A stretch of DNA of 64,000 bases. It comes from Microbacterium dextranolyticum (GTDB lineage: Bacteria; Actinomycetota; Actinomycetes; Actinomycetales; Microbacteriaceae). Under the pieces are notes generated by a model. The model saw nothing but the letters and a program-made list of their open reading frames with translations. It did no database searches and had not been told where the DNA came from. This document shows, piece by piece, positions 44,419 through 55,360 of this stretch. Every line of letters begins with the position of its first letter. The stretch's first letter is position 1. The position numbers and the translations under genes were made by a program. Where the stretch lies: NCBI RefSeq assembly GCF_016907295.1, contig NZ_JAFBBR010000001.1, forward strand, positions 2,976,001 through 3,040,000, given 5' to 3'.

Positions 44419-45543
44419 TCAGTCGCCCGCGACGCGCGAGCGGTACAGTCCGGCCAGTTCCCCTGCGGCATGGGCCCGCCGCTGACGCGACGCTCCCGTT
44501 CCCGACCGCTCCAGCTCGGCGAAGAATCCGTCCACCTCGCGCCGCCCGTCGGCGTCGAGGTGGCGTTCGACGATCGAGCGCAGCGCCTCGATGACCACGA
44601 CCGCGGGAACGGGATGCCCCGACGCCGGATCGATGAGGGTCGATGAGGTGCCGTGGCGTGCCGCGTGCCAGTGCGCGGCATCCCACCCTTCGTAACGGGT
44701 CGGACGCGGGGTGACGGTGTCGAACCCCTCGACCACCAGCGCACGGATGATCGCGGCGAGTGCCACCGACGAGCGCGGATCGAGCTGGGCGTCGCACACA
44801 CGGACTTCGAGGGTGGGATGCCGCTGCGACAGCCGCGCGTGCCAGTTGATGGTCCCGGCATCCGATGTCGCACCGACCCCCGCCAACCGGTCGAGCGCGT
44901 CGTCGTACTCGACCGCGTCGGCGAAGTACGGAGGTGTGCTGTGCGTCGTCCACCGCCTGCTGTGGATCGCCCGCCAGCTGGCGAAGCCCGTGTCGCGCCC
45001 CTGCCAGAACGGCGAGTTCGCCGACAGCGCGAGAAGGGCGGGCAGCCACGGCCGGAGGAAGTTGGATGCCCGCACGCCCGCATCGCGGTCGGCGATGCCC
45101 ACGTGCACGTGCAGTCCGTTGAGCTGATGGTCGGGGGCGAGCCCGGCGATCTCGTCCGCGATGACGGCGTATCGCCCTGACCAGTCGTCACCGCGCGTCA
45201 GCGTGCGAAACGGCGTACCCGTTCCCGCGACGACGACACCGGCGGCATCCGCGAACGCGGCGAGCGCCCGGCGGAACGCCAGGATCGCGGCGAGCGCCTC
45301 ATCGGTGCGCGTGCACACCGGCGTCGCGTACTCGATCTGCGACGGGAAGAACTCGGCGGCCACCGCACCGGCGGCGTCGGCGCCGAGCTCGGTGATCGCC
45401 GCCGGGCCCAGGTCGATCGTCTGCAGCGTGCGGCGGTCGACGAAGACGAACTCCTCTTCGATGCCGAACGTCACGGCGGAGCGAACGGCGTCGGCGACGA
45501 GACCGGGGCGATCACCGGTCAGAATCCCGACGCTGTGGTCCAT
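44419..45543 (-). CDS. YbdK-type carboxylate-amine ligase (GCS2 family)
   Basis: 374 residues. The GCS2 pattern includes TFGIEEEFVFVDRRTLQTID, FPSQIEYATPVC, LNGLHVHVGIADRD and EVRVCDAQLDPRSSVAL. It is related to plant-type glutamate-cysteine ligases; bacterial YbdK members show weak gamma-glutamylcysteine ligase activity, but the real substrate is unknown. Actinobacteria use mycothiol, so glutathione synthesis is doubtful; EgtA-like function is possible but no egt genes are near. The ATG at 45543 touches GGGGAG, so an internal start is possible. Confidence 0.85.
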   Translation of the reverse strand: MDHSVGILTGDRPGLVADAVRSAVTFGIEEEFVFVDRRTLQTIDLGPAAITELGADAAGAVAAEFFPSQIEYATPVCTRTDEALAAILAFRRALAAFADAAGVVVAGTGTPFRTLTRGDDWSGRYAVIADEIAGLAPDHQLNGLHVHVGIADRDAGVRASNFLRPWLPALLALSANSPFWQGRDTGFASWRAIHSRRWTTHSTPPYFADAVEYDDALDRLAGVGATSDAGTINWHARLSQRHPTLEVRVCDAQLDPRSSVALAAIIRALVVEGFDTVTPRPTRYEGWDAAHWHAARHGTSSTLIDPASGHPVPAVVVIEALRSIVERHLDADGRREVDGFFAELERSGTGASRQRRAHAAGELAGLYRSRVAGD

Positions 45544-45660
45544 CTCCCCAGCAGACGCGCTCGGGAGGCATCGGACGAGGGACTTGACATCGCGTCGACG
45601 ACCTGCGCTCGTGGCCTCGCTCGCCCCGCTCCGGCGGCCGGCGGCCGGCGGGTCAGCCGA

Positions 45661-47475
45661 TCAGCACGTCGAGGGCGGCGCCGCGCGCCCGGCGAACCGG
45701 TCCGCGGTCCACGAGACCAGCAACGGCAGAAAGCCCGATCCCTCCGTCACGACGCCCATGTGCGAGAGCCCCGGGTACTCGTGCGAGGTCAGATCGACCC
45801 CCGCGGCGCAGAGCTCGCCGACGTAGTCGTGCTGCAGTGCGGGGGCGATGACCTCGTCCGACCCACCCCACGCGATCAGCAGGGGCGCACCCCAGGGGCC
45901 GAGGGTCTTGTTGTCGTCGAGGCGGGCGCCGAGCACCCCGCCGGTCAGATCACCGAGGTACAGCCGATCGCCCGAGCCGACGCCGATCGCACTCAGCACG
46001 CTGACGAGCAGACCCGGCTGGCTGGCGCAGCGGGCCGACATCTCGCGGACGATCGCGCGCCCCGCGGGGGCGACCTGCGCCGCGAAGTCGACGTCGTCGT
46101 ATGCCTGGCTATAGGGGATCAGCACCCACGCGACCGCGAGCGTCGTCACGGGACTGGATCCCGCGGCGCCGATGATCCGCTGCGCGAGACCGCGCGGGTC
46201 GGCCGCCGGAGAGACGGCTGCGACGCCGAGGATGTGCAGTTCGGGCGCGTACTCCGCGGCGAGCGCGCCGGTCCACAGTGCGGCGTGACCGCCCTGCGAA
46301 TGCCCCCAGACGACGGCCTCGGCGGGCAGGTCGAGCCCGTCCAGGTGACGCGCGGCGCGGAACGCGTCGAGCGTCGAGCGCGCCTCGCCCTGACCGATCA
46401 GATAGGGAAAATCGCCCGCCGCGCCTTGACCGGAGTAGTCCGTCGCGACGATGACCCATCCGGCGGAGACCGCCTGAGCGACGGCAGGGATGCCCTGGAT
46501 GTCGAACATGTTCATCATGAGGCTCGGCGCGCAGTCGCGGGCGATGCCGGTGGTGCCGTGATCCCAGAGCACCACCCGCGCCTGTCCGTCCGGCAGCGTG
46601 TCGGGAATCACGACGATCGCGCTCGCCACGGCGGGGGCGCCGTGCAGGTCGGTCGTCGTGTAGAGGATGCGTTCGACGTGCGCGCCTGCCGGCGCCGTCC
46701 CGGGCCACGCGTCGGCCCGCAGCAGCGCGCCGGGGGCATCCGGCACCTCCGCCGGTGTCGAGTAGAACGCGTCGACGACAGGGAGCCCCGCCCGCAGGTC
46801 GAGGCTGACCATCCACGCGCCCGCCGAGACCGCCACCACCAGCAGCGCCGCCACCCAGCGGCCCACAGCCGCCGCGATGATCCGTCCACGCGGCGCCGGA
46901 TCGCGCGACGCCCGCGTCGCTCGCAGGCGACGACGCCACGGCGCCAGCGCGCGCCAGAGCAGGGTGAGGCCGAACACGACGGCGCGCAGCCCGAACAGCA
47001 CCGCCACCGTCACCGAGGTCAGATCGGGCCACAGCAGCGCGAGCACGCCGAACGCGATCTGCGCGAGAATCCACGCAGCCGTCAGGACGCGGGCGCTGAG
47101 GGGCCCCTGGCGCAGCCGCGGCAGGTCGGAGAGACCGCCCACCACGAGCAGCGCCGCCATCACGATCGGCAGCAGCGCGATGCTGACACCGAGCCACGCG
47201 ATGAGCGCGATGCCCACGACGATCCAGACGACGCCGACGACCATGCGCAGGATGCCCGGGCGCCGCCCCCGGACGAGCTCGGCGACACCCGAGAGGATGC
47301 AGCTCGCGCCGGCGTAGACCGCGAGCACCCACAGCGACGTCAACGGGCGCACCGCGATGAGCGCACCCAGTACGACGAGCGCCGCCCCCACCGTCGCGAC
47401 CAGCCAGGTCGGCGCTTCAGCGAAAAGGCCGGGCAGGGCCCGGAACCGGCGCAGTCGCACGTCGGGATCGCTCAC
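45661..47475 (-). CDS. Membrane-anchored secretory lipase (HdeD/DUF308-like N-terminus + alpha/beta hydrolase)
   Basis: 604 residues in two parts. Residues about 20-185 hold six membrane helices resembling DUF308/HdeD (WLVATVGAALVVLGALIAV and repeats), with a seventh helix at about 208-224. The rest is an alpha/beta hydrolase like fungal and actinobacterial secretory lipases: GHSQGGHAALW (nucleophile Ser), GGSDEVIAP (Asp) and GLSHMGVV (His). The catalytic domain should face outward. GTG 47475 lies 6 bases after TAGGGT, so it is leaderless. The fusion to DUF308 is uncommon. Substrate: lipid esters (family inference). Confidence 0.85.
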   Translation of the reverse strand: MSDPDVRLRRFRALPGLFAEAPTWLVATVGAALVVLGALIAVRPLTSLWVLAVYAGASCILSGVAELVRGRRPGILRMVVGVVWIVVGIALIAWLGVSIALLPIVMAALLVVGGLSDLPRLRQGPLSARVLTAAWILAQIAFGVLALLWPDLTSVTVAVLFGLRAVVFGLTLLWRALAPWRRRLRATRASRDPAPRGRIIAAAVGRWVAALLVVAVSAGAWMVSLDLRAGLPVVDAFYSTPAEVPDAPGALLRADAWPGTAPAGAHVERILYTTTDLHGAPAVASAIVVIPDTLPDGQARVVLWDHGTTGIARDCAPSLMMNMFDIQGIPAVAQAVSAGWVIVATDYSGQGAAGDFPYLIGQGEARSTLDAFRAARHLDGLDLPAEAVVWGHSQGGHAALWTGALAAEYAPELHILGVAAVSPAADPRGLAQRIIGAAGSSPVTTLAVAWVLIPYSQAYDDVDFAAQVAPAGRAIVREMSARCASQPGLLVSVLSAIGVGSGDRLYLGDLTGGVLGARLDDNKTLGPWGAPLLIAWGGSDEVIAPALQHDYVGELCAAGVDLTSHEYPGLSHMGVVTEGSGFLPLLVSWTADRFAGRAAPPSTC

Positions 47476-47481
47476 ACGATC

Positions 47482-47487
47482 ACCCTA
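47482..47487 (-). promoter_or_regulatory. Leaderless-type -10 element of the lipase gene
   Basis: TAGGGT on the minus strand, 6 bases before the GTG start at 47475. Confidence 0.5.
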
Positions 47488-47636
47488 CGCATCCGCGCCG
47501 ACGCCGCCCAGCATCTGGCTCCGCGACGCGCGCGAGGGACGGGGCCCAGTCGAGGCCCGTCGTCCAGATCGTCGATACCCGCGACCTCTAAGATGTTCCC
47601 GGCGCGAGCGGCGCCCGGCACCGGGGGTAGTACGAC

Positions 47637-48800
47637 ATGAGCATCATTCGCGCGCAGCGGCGCGGCTTCGCGCGAGCGCTGACCGTGGGCATCCTGGTCG
47701 CCGTGACGTCCGCGGGGCTGTCCGCCTGCGCCGGCGCGACCACGGATGCCGCCACGCCCGACGTCAGCGCGACCGCGGCCACCCCGACGCCGACTCCGAC
47801 GCCCCAGACGCCCGGCGAGAAGCTGCTCGCGGCGCACACGGGCCAGGCCGGCGCCTGCGCCGTGTCGTTCGTGCTGGACGGCGCCTCGATCGACCCCCAG
47901 CTGCAGGTGCAGGACCGCCTCTACGACCACCTGCCGATCCCGCGGCACGACGGCCGGGCGTTCGCCGGCTGGTACCACGACCAGGCGGCGGCCACTGCGG
48001 CATCCGCCGACCCGACCACGAACGCCGCCAGCCCCGCCGTGCGTGTCAACGGCTCGGACCTCGTCTCGTGCACGAACCAGCAGACCACCCTCTACGGCGC
48101 GTGGACCACGCCCGCCGCCGTCACCGGTGCGAAGACCCGCGTGCCGATCCTGATGTACCACCAGTTCACGGCGAAGCCCGGGGGCGAGGAGGGGTGGCTG
48201 CGCGGCAACTACTCGTACATCGAGGACTACCGCTCGCACATGCAGTACATCAAGGACCACGCGTTCTACCTGCCCACGTGGGACGAGCTGAGCGCGTTCA
48301 TCGACGGAGCGCTCTACCTGCCCGACCACTCGGTCATCGTCACCGACGACGACGCCGACCCGACCTGGTTGACGATGGCCTCGCCCATCAACGAGCAGCT
48401 GCAGGTCATGGCGACCTCCTTCGACATCACCGGCGACGGCGCGGCGACGCAGAACCGGTTCATCCTGCCCCGCTCGCACACCCACGACATGCATCACGCG
48501 GGCGCGAACGGCAAGGGCCAGATGGTGAACCTGTCCGCGCCCGAGATCGCCGCGGACATGAAGGCTTCCGCAGACGCGCTGCGCGGTGTCGGCGTCACGG
48601 CGGGCGCGACCGAGATCATGGCGTATCCGTTCGGTCACACGAACGACACCGCCAAAGAGGGCCTGCGCGAAGCCGGGTTCGAGATGGCCCGCACGATCGA
48701 GCAGGGCTACGTGCAGGTCGGCAGCGAGAAGCTGGCGCTGCCCTGCGTCCGCATCAACTACGGGATGGGCGTCGCCGATCTGAAGGACCAGATCGGCTGA
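47637..48800 (+). CDS. Polysaccharide deacetylase-family lipoprotein
   Basis: 387 residues. Lipobox LSACAG in the signal region, then a Thr/Pro-rich spacer. A small domain (about 60-155, with an InlB-like FAGWYHD motif) precedes a NodB-fold deacetylase: VPILMYHQF, the metal-binding aspartates in IVTDDDADPTW (normally TFDDG), RSHTHDMH (metal His pair) and MAYPFGHTND. The altered first motif still keeps the Asp pair. It would remove acetyl groups from cell-wall or exogenous glycans at the cell surface. ATG 47637 follows GGGGG. Confidence 0.87.
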   Translation: MSIIRAQRRGFARALTVGILVAVTSAGLSACAGATTDAATPDVSATAATPTPTPTPQTPGEKLLAAHTGQAGACAVSFVLDGASIDPQLQVQDRLYDHLPIPRHDGRAFAGWYHDQAAATAASADPTTNAASPAVRVNGSDLVSCTNQQTTLYGAWTTPAAVTGAKTRVPILMYHQFTAKPGGEEGWLRGNYSYIEDYRSHMQYIKDHAFYLPTWDELSAFIDGALYLPDHSVIVTDDDADPTWLTMASPINEQLQVMATSFDITGDGAATQNRFILPRSHTHDMHHAGANGKGQMVNLSAPEIAADMKASADALRGVGVTAGATEIMAYPFGHTNDTAKEGLREAGFEMARTIEQGYVQVGSEKLALPCVRINYGMGVADLKDQIG

Positions 48801-48909
48801 GGGGGCAGGCCGCCCAGCGCTCGCCGAGCACATCGGCGACTGACAGATCGTACTCAGGTAGCGCCTGCATACCACCGATATGCTGAATCGTCCCAACCGC
48901 CGGAGATTC

Positions 48910-50058
48910 GTGAGCAGCGCCATGGAACTGTCCATCATCGTTCCGACCTTCAACGAAGGCGGGAACGTCGCCGAGCTGGTGCGCCGCATCGGTTCGTCCC
49001 TCGACGGCGAGGACTTCGAGATCGTCTTCGTCGACGACTCCACCGACGACACCCCTTCGATCATCACGTCCGTCGCGGCCAGCGCACAGGTGCCCGTGCG
49101 CCTGATCCACCGCGACGCCCCCGACGGCGGCCTCAGCGGCGCCGTGCTCGAAGGCTTCCGGTCCGCCCAGGCACGCTGGTGCCTCGTGATGGACGGCGAC
49201 CTGCAGCACCCGCCCGAGGACATCCCGCGGATGCTCGAGCGCGCCCGCCGGGGCGACGTCGACGTCGTCGTGGCATCCCGCTACGTCGCCGGCGGCACGG
49301 CCGGTGGCCTCGCCGGGGCGACGCGCACCGCGGTCTCACGCACCTCGACTGTGCTGACCAAGGCCATGTTCCCGCGCAAGCTGCACGGCTGCACCGACCC
49401 GATGACCGGGTTCTTCCTCGTCGACCGCGACAGCATCGACATCGAGTCGCTGCACCCCCGCGGGTTCAAGATCCTCCTCGAGATCCTCGCGCGCCGCCAG
49501 ATGCGCATCGGCGAGGTGCCCTTCGCCTTCGCGACGCGGTACGCGGGCGAATCGAAGGCCAGCTTCACGCAGGGCATCCGCTTTCTGACGCAGCTCGCGA
49601 TGCTGCGCTTCGGCCGCATGTCGGCGTTCGCCCTCGTCGGCGGCGTCGGCGCGATCGCGAACCTCGTGATCATGTGGGGACTCATCCGCCTCGGCATGGA
49701 GTACCTGCCGGCCGCGATCATCGCCAGCGAGGTGACGATCATCGGCAACTTCCTGCTGCTGGAATACCTCGTCTTCTCGGACATGCGCGCCGATTCCGGC
49801 CTCATGCGCACACGGTTCATCAAATCGTTCGTCTTCAACAACGTCGAAGCCGTCGTTCGCATCTCGGTGCTGCCTCTGCTGGTGCAGGGCGCACACATCC
49901 CGAGCGTGCTGGCCGCCGCCATCACTCTCGCCGCCGCGTTCGTGGTGCGTTTCGTCTACCACGCCCTGTGGGTCTACGCGCCGAAGCGGGTCGCAGCCGC
50001 TGCCGTCACGCGTGAACCGGCCGTCATCACCGCCGCCAGCCGTACGCTGGACTCATGA
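48910..50058 (+). CDS. Polyprenol-phosphate mannose/glucose synthase with GtrA domain
   Basis: About 382 residues. A GT2 domain of the DPM1 type (LSIIVPTFNEGGNVAELVRR, VFVDDSTDDT, MDGDLQHPPEDIP with the metal-binding DxD) is followed by a four-helix GtrA domain (about 245-375) that can move the lipid-linked sugar across the membrane. It makes polyprenyl-phosphate-sugar donors for cell-wall glycans or protein mannosylation. GTG 48910 has CGGAG 5 bases upstream; ATG 48922 and ATG 48880 are alternatives. The next gene overlaps by 4 bases. Confidence 0.9.
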   Translation: MSSAMELSIIVPTFNEGGNVAELVRRIGSSLDGEDFEIVFVDDSTDDTPSIITSVAASAQVPVRLIHRDAPDGGLSGAVLEGFRSAQARWCLVMDGDLQHPPEDIPRMLERARRGDVDVVVASRYVAGGTAGGLAGATRTAVSRTSTVLTKAMFPRKLHGCTDPMTGFFLVDRDSIDIESLHPRGFKILLEILARRQMRIGEVPFAFATRYAGESKASFTQGIRFLTQLAMLRFGRMSAFALVGGVGAIANLVIMWGLIRLGMEYLPAAIIASEVTIIGNFLLLEYLVFSDMRADSGLMRTRFIKSFVFNNVEAVVRISVLPLLVQGAHIPSVLAAAITLAAAFVVRFVYHALWVYAPKRVAAAAVTREPAVITAASRTLDS

Positions 50059-50321
50059 CTTCGCAGGACGCCTCCACTCCGATCACGATGTTCGGCGCCG
50101 ACTGGTGCCGTGACTGCGTGCGCACCAAGCGCCAGCTCGACGAGCTCGGCGTCGAGTACACGTACGTCGACCTCGTCGCCGACCCGTCTGCCGCCGACGT
50201 CGCGCGCGAGATCTCGGGTCGCACGAACATCCCGGTCGTCGTCTACCCCGACGCGACCCACCACGTCGAGCCGAGCAACGCCGACGTGGAGGCGAAGCTG
50301 CGCGAGCTCTCCCTCATCTGA
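50055..50321 (+). CDS. Glutaredoxin-like mycoredoxin
   Basis: 88 residues with a thioredoxin fold and active site C18-R-D-C21 (FGADWCRDC), cis-Pro segment TNIPVVVYPD and a C-terminal acidic helix. The Mrx1-type family reduces mycothiol-mixed disulfides in actinobacteria; the usual motif is CGYC or CxxC variants. No signal peptide. ATG 50055 overlaps the glycosyltransferase stop by 4 bases. Confidence 0.9.
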   Translation: MTSQDASTPITMFGADWCRDCVRTKRQLDELGVEYTYVDLVADPSAADVAREISGRTNIPVVVYPDATHHVEPSNADVEAKLRELSLI

Positions 50322-50346
50322 CGCCGCGGCCCGCGGGACGCGTGCC

Positions 50347-50431
50347 GTACGGTCGCCTGGCGGCGGCACGGCCGCCAGCCGGTAGCACGGCCGACGATGA
50401 CGGGTACGGTCGTCTGGTGGCGGCGCGGTCG
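50347..50431 (+). repeat. Imperfect direct repeat before the aldehyde dehydrogenase gene
   Basis: Two 28-base copies beginning GTACGGTCG(C/T)CTGG at 50347 and 50404, differing at about five positions, in the 166-base intergenic gap. A TAGGCT promoter-like hexamer follows the second copy. Confidence 0.5.
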
Positions 50432-50487
50432 TAGGCTGGCACGGCGACGCCTTCTCACCGGCGACGCACCGCTTCGAGGGGGACGCC

Positions 50488-52332
50488 GTGACCGCAGCTT
50501 CTGAGACGACAGACTCCGACGCCCTCCCCGCGCACACGCGTACGGTGCTGGATGCCGCGATCGCCGACCTCGGGCAGGGCACCCGCACCTGGCGCGCGCT
50601 CACCCTCGGGCAGCGCCGCACGCTGCTCCGCCGCCTGCACGCGACGACCGCCGCCGTCGCCGAGGAGTGGGCCGACGTCGCCGCGACGTCGAAGGGGCTC
50701 GAGCCCGGGCATCCGCTGCGGGGAGAGGAATGGCTGTCGGGGCCGTACGCCGTGCTCGTGGCGCTCGACGCTTACGCCGACACGCTCGGCGCCCTCGCCG
50801 CCGGCCGGTCCCCGCTCGACGGAATCCGGCTCGGTGCGGCCCCCGGCGGGCGGACCCGCGTGCGCACATCACCCCTGTCGACGGCCGATGCCGTGCTGCT
50901 GTCGGGGTACTCGACCGAGGTGTGGCTGCAGCCGGGTGTCGACGCGGCCACGGCGCGCCGTGAGGCCGGACTCGGCCAGCTGCATCCGACCGAGCCGGCC
51001 GAGGTGGGCCTCGTGCTCGGTGCGGGGAACGTCACCTCGATCCCCGTGCTCGACGTGCTCTACGAACTGCTCGCCTCGAATCGGGTGTCGATCCTCAAGG
51101 TGAATCCGACGCAGGACGCCCTCGTGCCCGTCTTCGAGCGCGCCCTGGCGCCGCTCATCGAACCCGGGCTGCTGCGGATCGTGCGGGGCGGCGGTGACGC
51201 GGGCGGGTACCTGACGCGGCATCCGTCGATCGCGCACGTGCACATCACCGGGTCGGAGGCGACCTTCCGCGCGATCGTGTGGGGGACGGCAGATGGCGCG
51301 GGGTCCGGGTCTGAGCGCGAGGCGGGCTCTGAGGTGGGGCCGGTTTCGGACGCGGAGCCGGGGCCGGAGGCGGGGCTTGGCTCGGGTGGCGCCGGTCGCG
51401 CCGCGACGGCGGAACGCGAGCCGGTCCTGCAGGTTCCGATCTCGGCCGAGCTCGGCGGGGTGTCGCCGATCATCGTGGTGCCGGGTGCGTGGTCGCGCGC
51501 CGACCTGCGATTCCAGGCGGAGCACGTCGCGACGATGCGCCTGCACAACAGCGGCCACAACTGCATTGCAGGTCAGGTCGTGATCGTCAGTCGCGACTGG
51601 CCGCAGCGCGCCGCGTTCCTCGCCGAACTGCGCGCCGCCTACGACCGCGCGCCCGCACGGCCGGTCTGGTATCCGCACAGCGAGGCGCGGCTCGAGGCCG
51701 CACGAACGGCGTATCCGGATGCCACGTGGTGCGGCGGGGGCGACCGGATGCTCGTCGAGACGACGGGCGAACAGGCATCCGCCCTCGAAACGACGGAGTA
51801 TTTCGCGCCGGTGCTCGGTGTCGTCGACCTGCCCGGCGTCGGACAGGGCTTTCTCGACGCGGCCGTCGCGCACGCGAACGAGCGGCTCGTCGGAACGCTC
51901 GGGGCCAACGTGCTGGTCGATCCGGCGACGCAGCGCGCGCTCGGCGCGGGGCTCGAGCGTGCGATCGCCGACCTGCGGTACGGCACGGTCGCGCTCAACG
52001 CGTGGACGGCGTTCGGCTTTCTGACGCCGACCGCGACCTGGGGGGCCTTTCCCGGCGGGACACTCGAGCACGCACCGAGCGGCATCGGAGTGGTGCACAA
52101 CGCGCTGCTGCTCGATCAGGTGGAGCGCACCGTCGTGCGGGGCCCGTTCCGCCCGTTCCCGCGCTCGCTGAGCGGCCTCGCGCACGGCTTCGGCCTGTCG
52201 GTGCTGCCGAAGCCGCCGTGGTTCGTCACCGCCCGCACCGGGGCTGCGGTCAGCGAGGGCTTCACCCGCTTCCGGATGGGTGGCGACGGCATCCGCATTC
52301 TCGCGACGCTCCTGCGCGCGTTCCGTGCCTGA
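50488..52332 (+). CDS. Aldehyde dehydrogenase-family protein with a low-complexity insert
   Basis: 614 residues. ALDH features: LVLGAGNVTSIPVLDVLYEL (cofactor), HITGSEATFRA, general-base Glu in SAELGGVSP, nucleophile Cys in HNSGHNCIAGQ, and TTEYFAPVLGVV. Between HITGSEATFRAIVWG and the Glu motif lies a Gly/Ala/Glu/Ser-rich insert (about 268-310) not found in typical ALDHs. The C-terminal region (about 545-614) is also longer. It may oxidise an acyl or long-chain aldehyde. GTG 50488 follows GAGGGGG. Start and core are secure; substrate unknown. Confidence 0.88.
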   Translation: MTAASETTDSDALPAHTRTVLDAAIADLGQGTRTWRALTLGQRRTLLRRLHATTAAVAEEWADVAATSKGLEPGHPLRGEEWLSGPYAVLVALDAYADTLGALAAGRSPLDGIRLGAAPGGRTRVRTSPLSTADAVLLSGYSTEVWLQPGVDAATARREAGLGQLHPTEPAEVGLVLGAGNVTSIPVLDVLYELLASNRVSILKVNPTQDALVPVFERALAPLIEPGLLRIVRGGGDAGGYLTRHPSIAHVHITGSEATFRAIVWGTADGAGSGSEREAGSEVGPVSDAEPGPEAGLGSGGAGRAATAEREPVLQVPISAELGGVSPIIVVPGAWSRADLRFQAEHVATMRLHNSGHNCIAGQVVIVSRDWPQRAAFLAELRAAYDRAPARPVWYPHSEARLEAARTAYPDATWCGGGDRMLVETTGEQASALETTEYFAPVLGVVDLPGVGQGFLDAAVAHANERLVGTLGANVLVDPATQRALGAGLERAIADLRYGTVALNAWTAFGFLTPTATWGAFPGGTLEHAPSGIGVVHNALLLDQVERTVVRGPFRPFPRSLSGLAHGFGLSVLPKPPWFVTARTGAAVSEGFTRFRMGGDGIRILATLLRAFRA

Positions 52333-52521
52333 CCGCGGAGCCGCTGGTGGTGCGGGCCGGCAGTCGCGGCCGGATGTTGGTGGTGGGCCGATTGGGGGTC
52401 GGCCGGCGTGGTGCCGCTGGTGGCGCGGGGCGGCGATGGCACCGGGCGGGTGGCTGCGGCGACGGCCGCGGGGTTGGTGCTGCTGCGGCTGGCGTGTTGG
52501 CACCGCATCGTCGCACCGACC

Positions 52522-52622
52522 GATGTCCCACAATCGGCGATGCATGTCCCACAATCTGTCGCTGCGGCATCCCCTAAACGACAGAAACTGGGACACACCC
52601 GAGGCACAGGATGTCTCAGGAG
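52522..52622 (+). repeat. GTGGGACA-type repeat, unit A1
   Basis: TGTCCCACAATCTGTCG (52545-52561) is an inverted repeat of CGACAGAAACTGGGACA (52579-52595). It ends with CAGGATGTCTCAGG and repeats as A2 exactly 200 bases later. It lies in the 597-base gap between the aldehyde dehydrogenase and helicase genes, which has no gene I can support. Confidence 0.8.
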
Positions 52623-52721
52623 CGAAGCCACCACCGGGCGCCGGACATGGCCCCCGCCGATGTCGCGCCGCCCGGCCGCGGTCCCGACCGACCCCACGGC
52701 CCCGTCCCACTATCCACACGA

Positions 52722-52822
52722 CATGTCCCGCTATCGGCAGAGCATGTCCCACAATCCGTCGCTCCGACATCCCTCGAGCGACAGAAAGTGGGACACACCC
52801 CAGGCACAGGATGCCTCAGGCG
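52722..52822 (+). repeat. GTGGGACA-type repeat, unit A2
   Basis: TGTCCCACAATCCGTCG (52745-52761) and CGACAGAAAGTGGGACA (52779-52795), then CACCCCAGGCACAGGATGCC. Same layout and orientation as A1; related units B1 and B2 lie on the other side of the helicase gene. Confidence 0.8.
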
Positions 52823-52929
52823 CACAGCCACCCCGGGCGCAGCGGATGCCTCACAAGTGAGACCCCGCCACAGATCCGAGCAGGCCTCAGGCCGACGCCG
52901 CTCTGAGCGGCCGCGCGAGGCGCGCCGGG

Positions 52930-54492
<1,563 letters not shown>

Positions 54493-54825
54493 GAAGGTGT
54501 TTCTGGGCAGGGATGCCCGGATCGGTGGCCTCTGCGCGGATGCGCACAGGGTCGCCGTACGAAGAATGTCAGCCGATCATCCGGTCGGTGCCGGGCGGCG
54601 AGGGAAGCGTTCTACGACGCGAGAGGCACCGGAGTCGGCGCCGCAAGTGGGTCCACTCTACCAGGGCCGCTCCTGCTGCCGCCCCGGTGGCGGCCGGCAG
54701 GGGGTGCGGGGCGTGGGTCTTGGGGTGGGCGGGGTTTGCGGTCTGGGTGCGGGGGGCGGGGCGGTCGGGACGTGAGGCGCGGGGGTAACTCACCCGGGTT
54801 TGGGGTCGCCCGAGGCCATCGCGAG

Positions 54826-54908
54826 ATGCCCCCGCTCGGTTCGGGGTCGCCAGGGGCCGCTTCGGAGCATGGGGGTCGACCACATGCGACCCCGAACCGA
54901 GCGGGCAT
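54826..54908. repeat. Long inverted repeat upstream of the helicase gene
   Basis: CCGCTCGGTTCGGGGTCGC within 54826-54850 pairs with GCGACCCCGAACCGAGCGG within 54886-54908 around a loop of about 35 bases. A partial further copy (GCGACCCAGAACCGAG) follows near 54919 and a diverged one precedes it near 54801. No gene is visible in this 868-base gap (54493-55360). Confidence 0.75.
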
Positions 54909-55003
54909 CGACCACACGCGACCCAGAACCGAGTCAGAGGGCAAGAATCGAGACCCCTGGCATCCTCAGCAACCGCGGCATCCTCGGCGTCCTCAGCGTC
55001 ATC

Positions 55004-55127
55004 GCCGCGCCGACCACGCTGACCTCCGAGCGATGCACCCCGCCACCGGCCGCATGTCCCACTATCCGTCGCTCAACCGCTGCTGGGAGAGCAGAAAGTG
55101 GGACATCCCCCGCAGAAAGTGGGACAT
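55004..55127 (+). repeat. GTGGGACA-type repeat, unit B1
   Basis: GCCGCGCCGACCACGCTGAC leads to TGTCCCACTATCCGTCGC (from 55055) and two copies of GCAGAAAGTGGGACAT (55091 and 55112). B2 repeats the same order 193 bases later. Confidence 0.8.
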
Positions 55128-55197
55128 GCGCCGCATCATGCAGGAGAGGACTGTCGCGACGGCACCGGCATCCGGCGATTCGCCGGGCCGCCGGGCC

Positions 55198-55320
55198 GCC
55201 GCGCCGACCACGTTGGCTTCCGAGCGATGCGCCCCGCGACCGGAGCATGTCCCACTATCTGTCGCTCAACCGCTCCTTGAAGAGCAGAAAGTGGGACATC
55301 CCCCACTGAAAGTGGGACAT
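55198..55320 (+). repeat. GTGGGACA-type repeat, unit B2
   Basis: GCCGACCACGTTGGCTTCCG, then TGTCCCACTATCTGTCGC (from 55248), GCAGAAAGTGGGACAT (55284) and ACTGAAAGTGGGACAT (55305). It ends 41 bases before the metallopeptidase stop codon. Confidence 0.8.
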
Positions 55321-55360
55321 ACCCCGCATCAATCGGGACACGGCCGCGCCGGCTCGGCGC

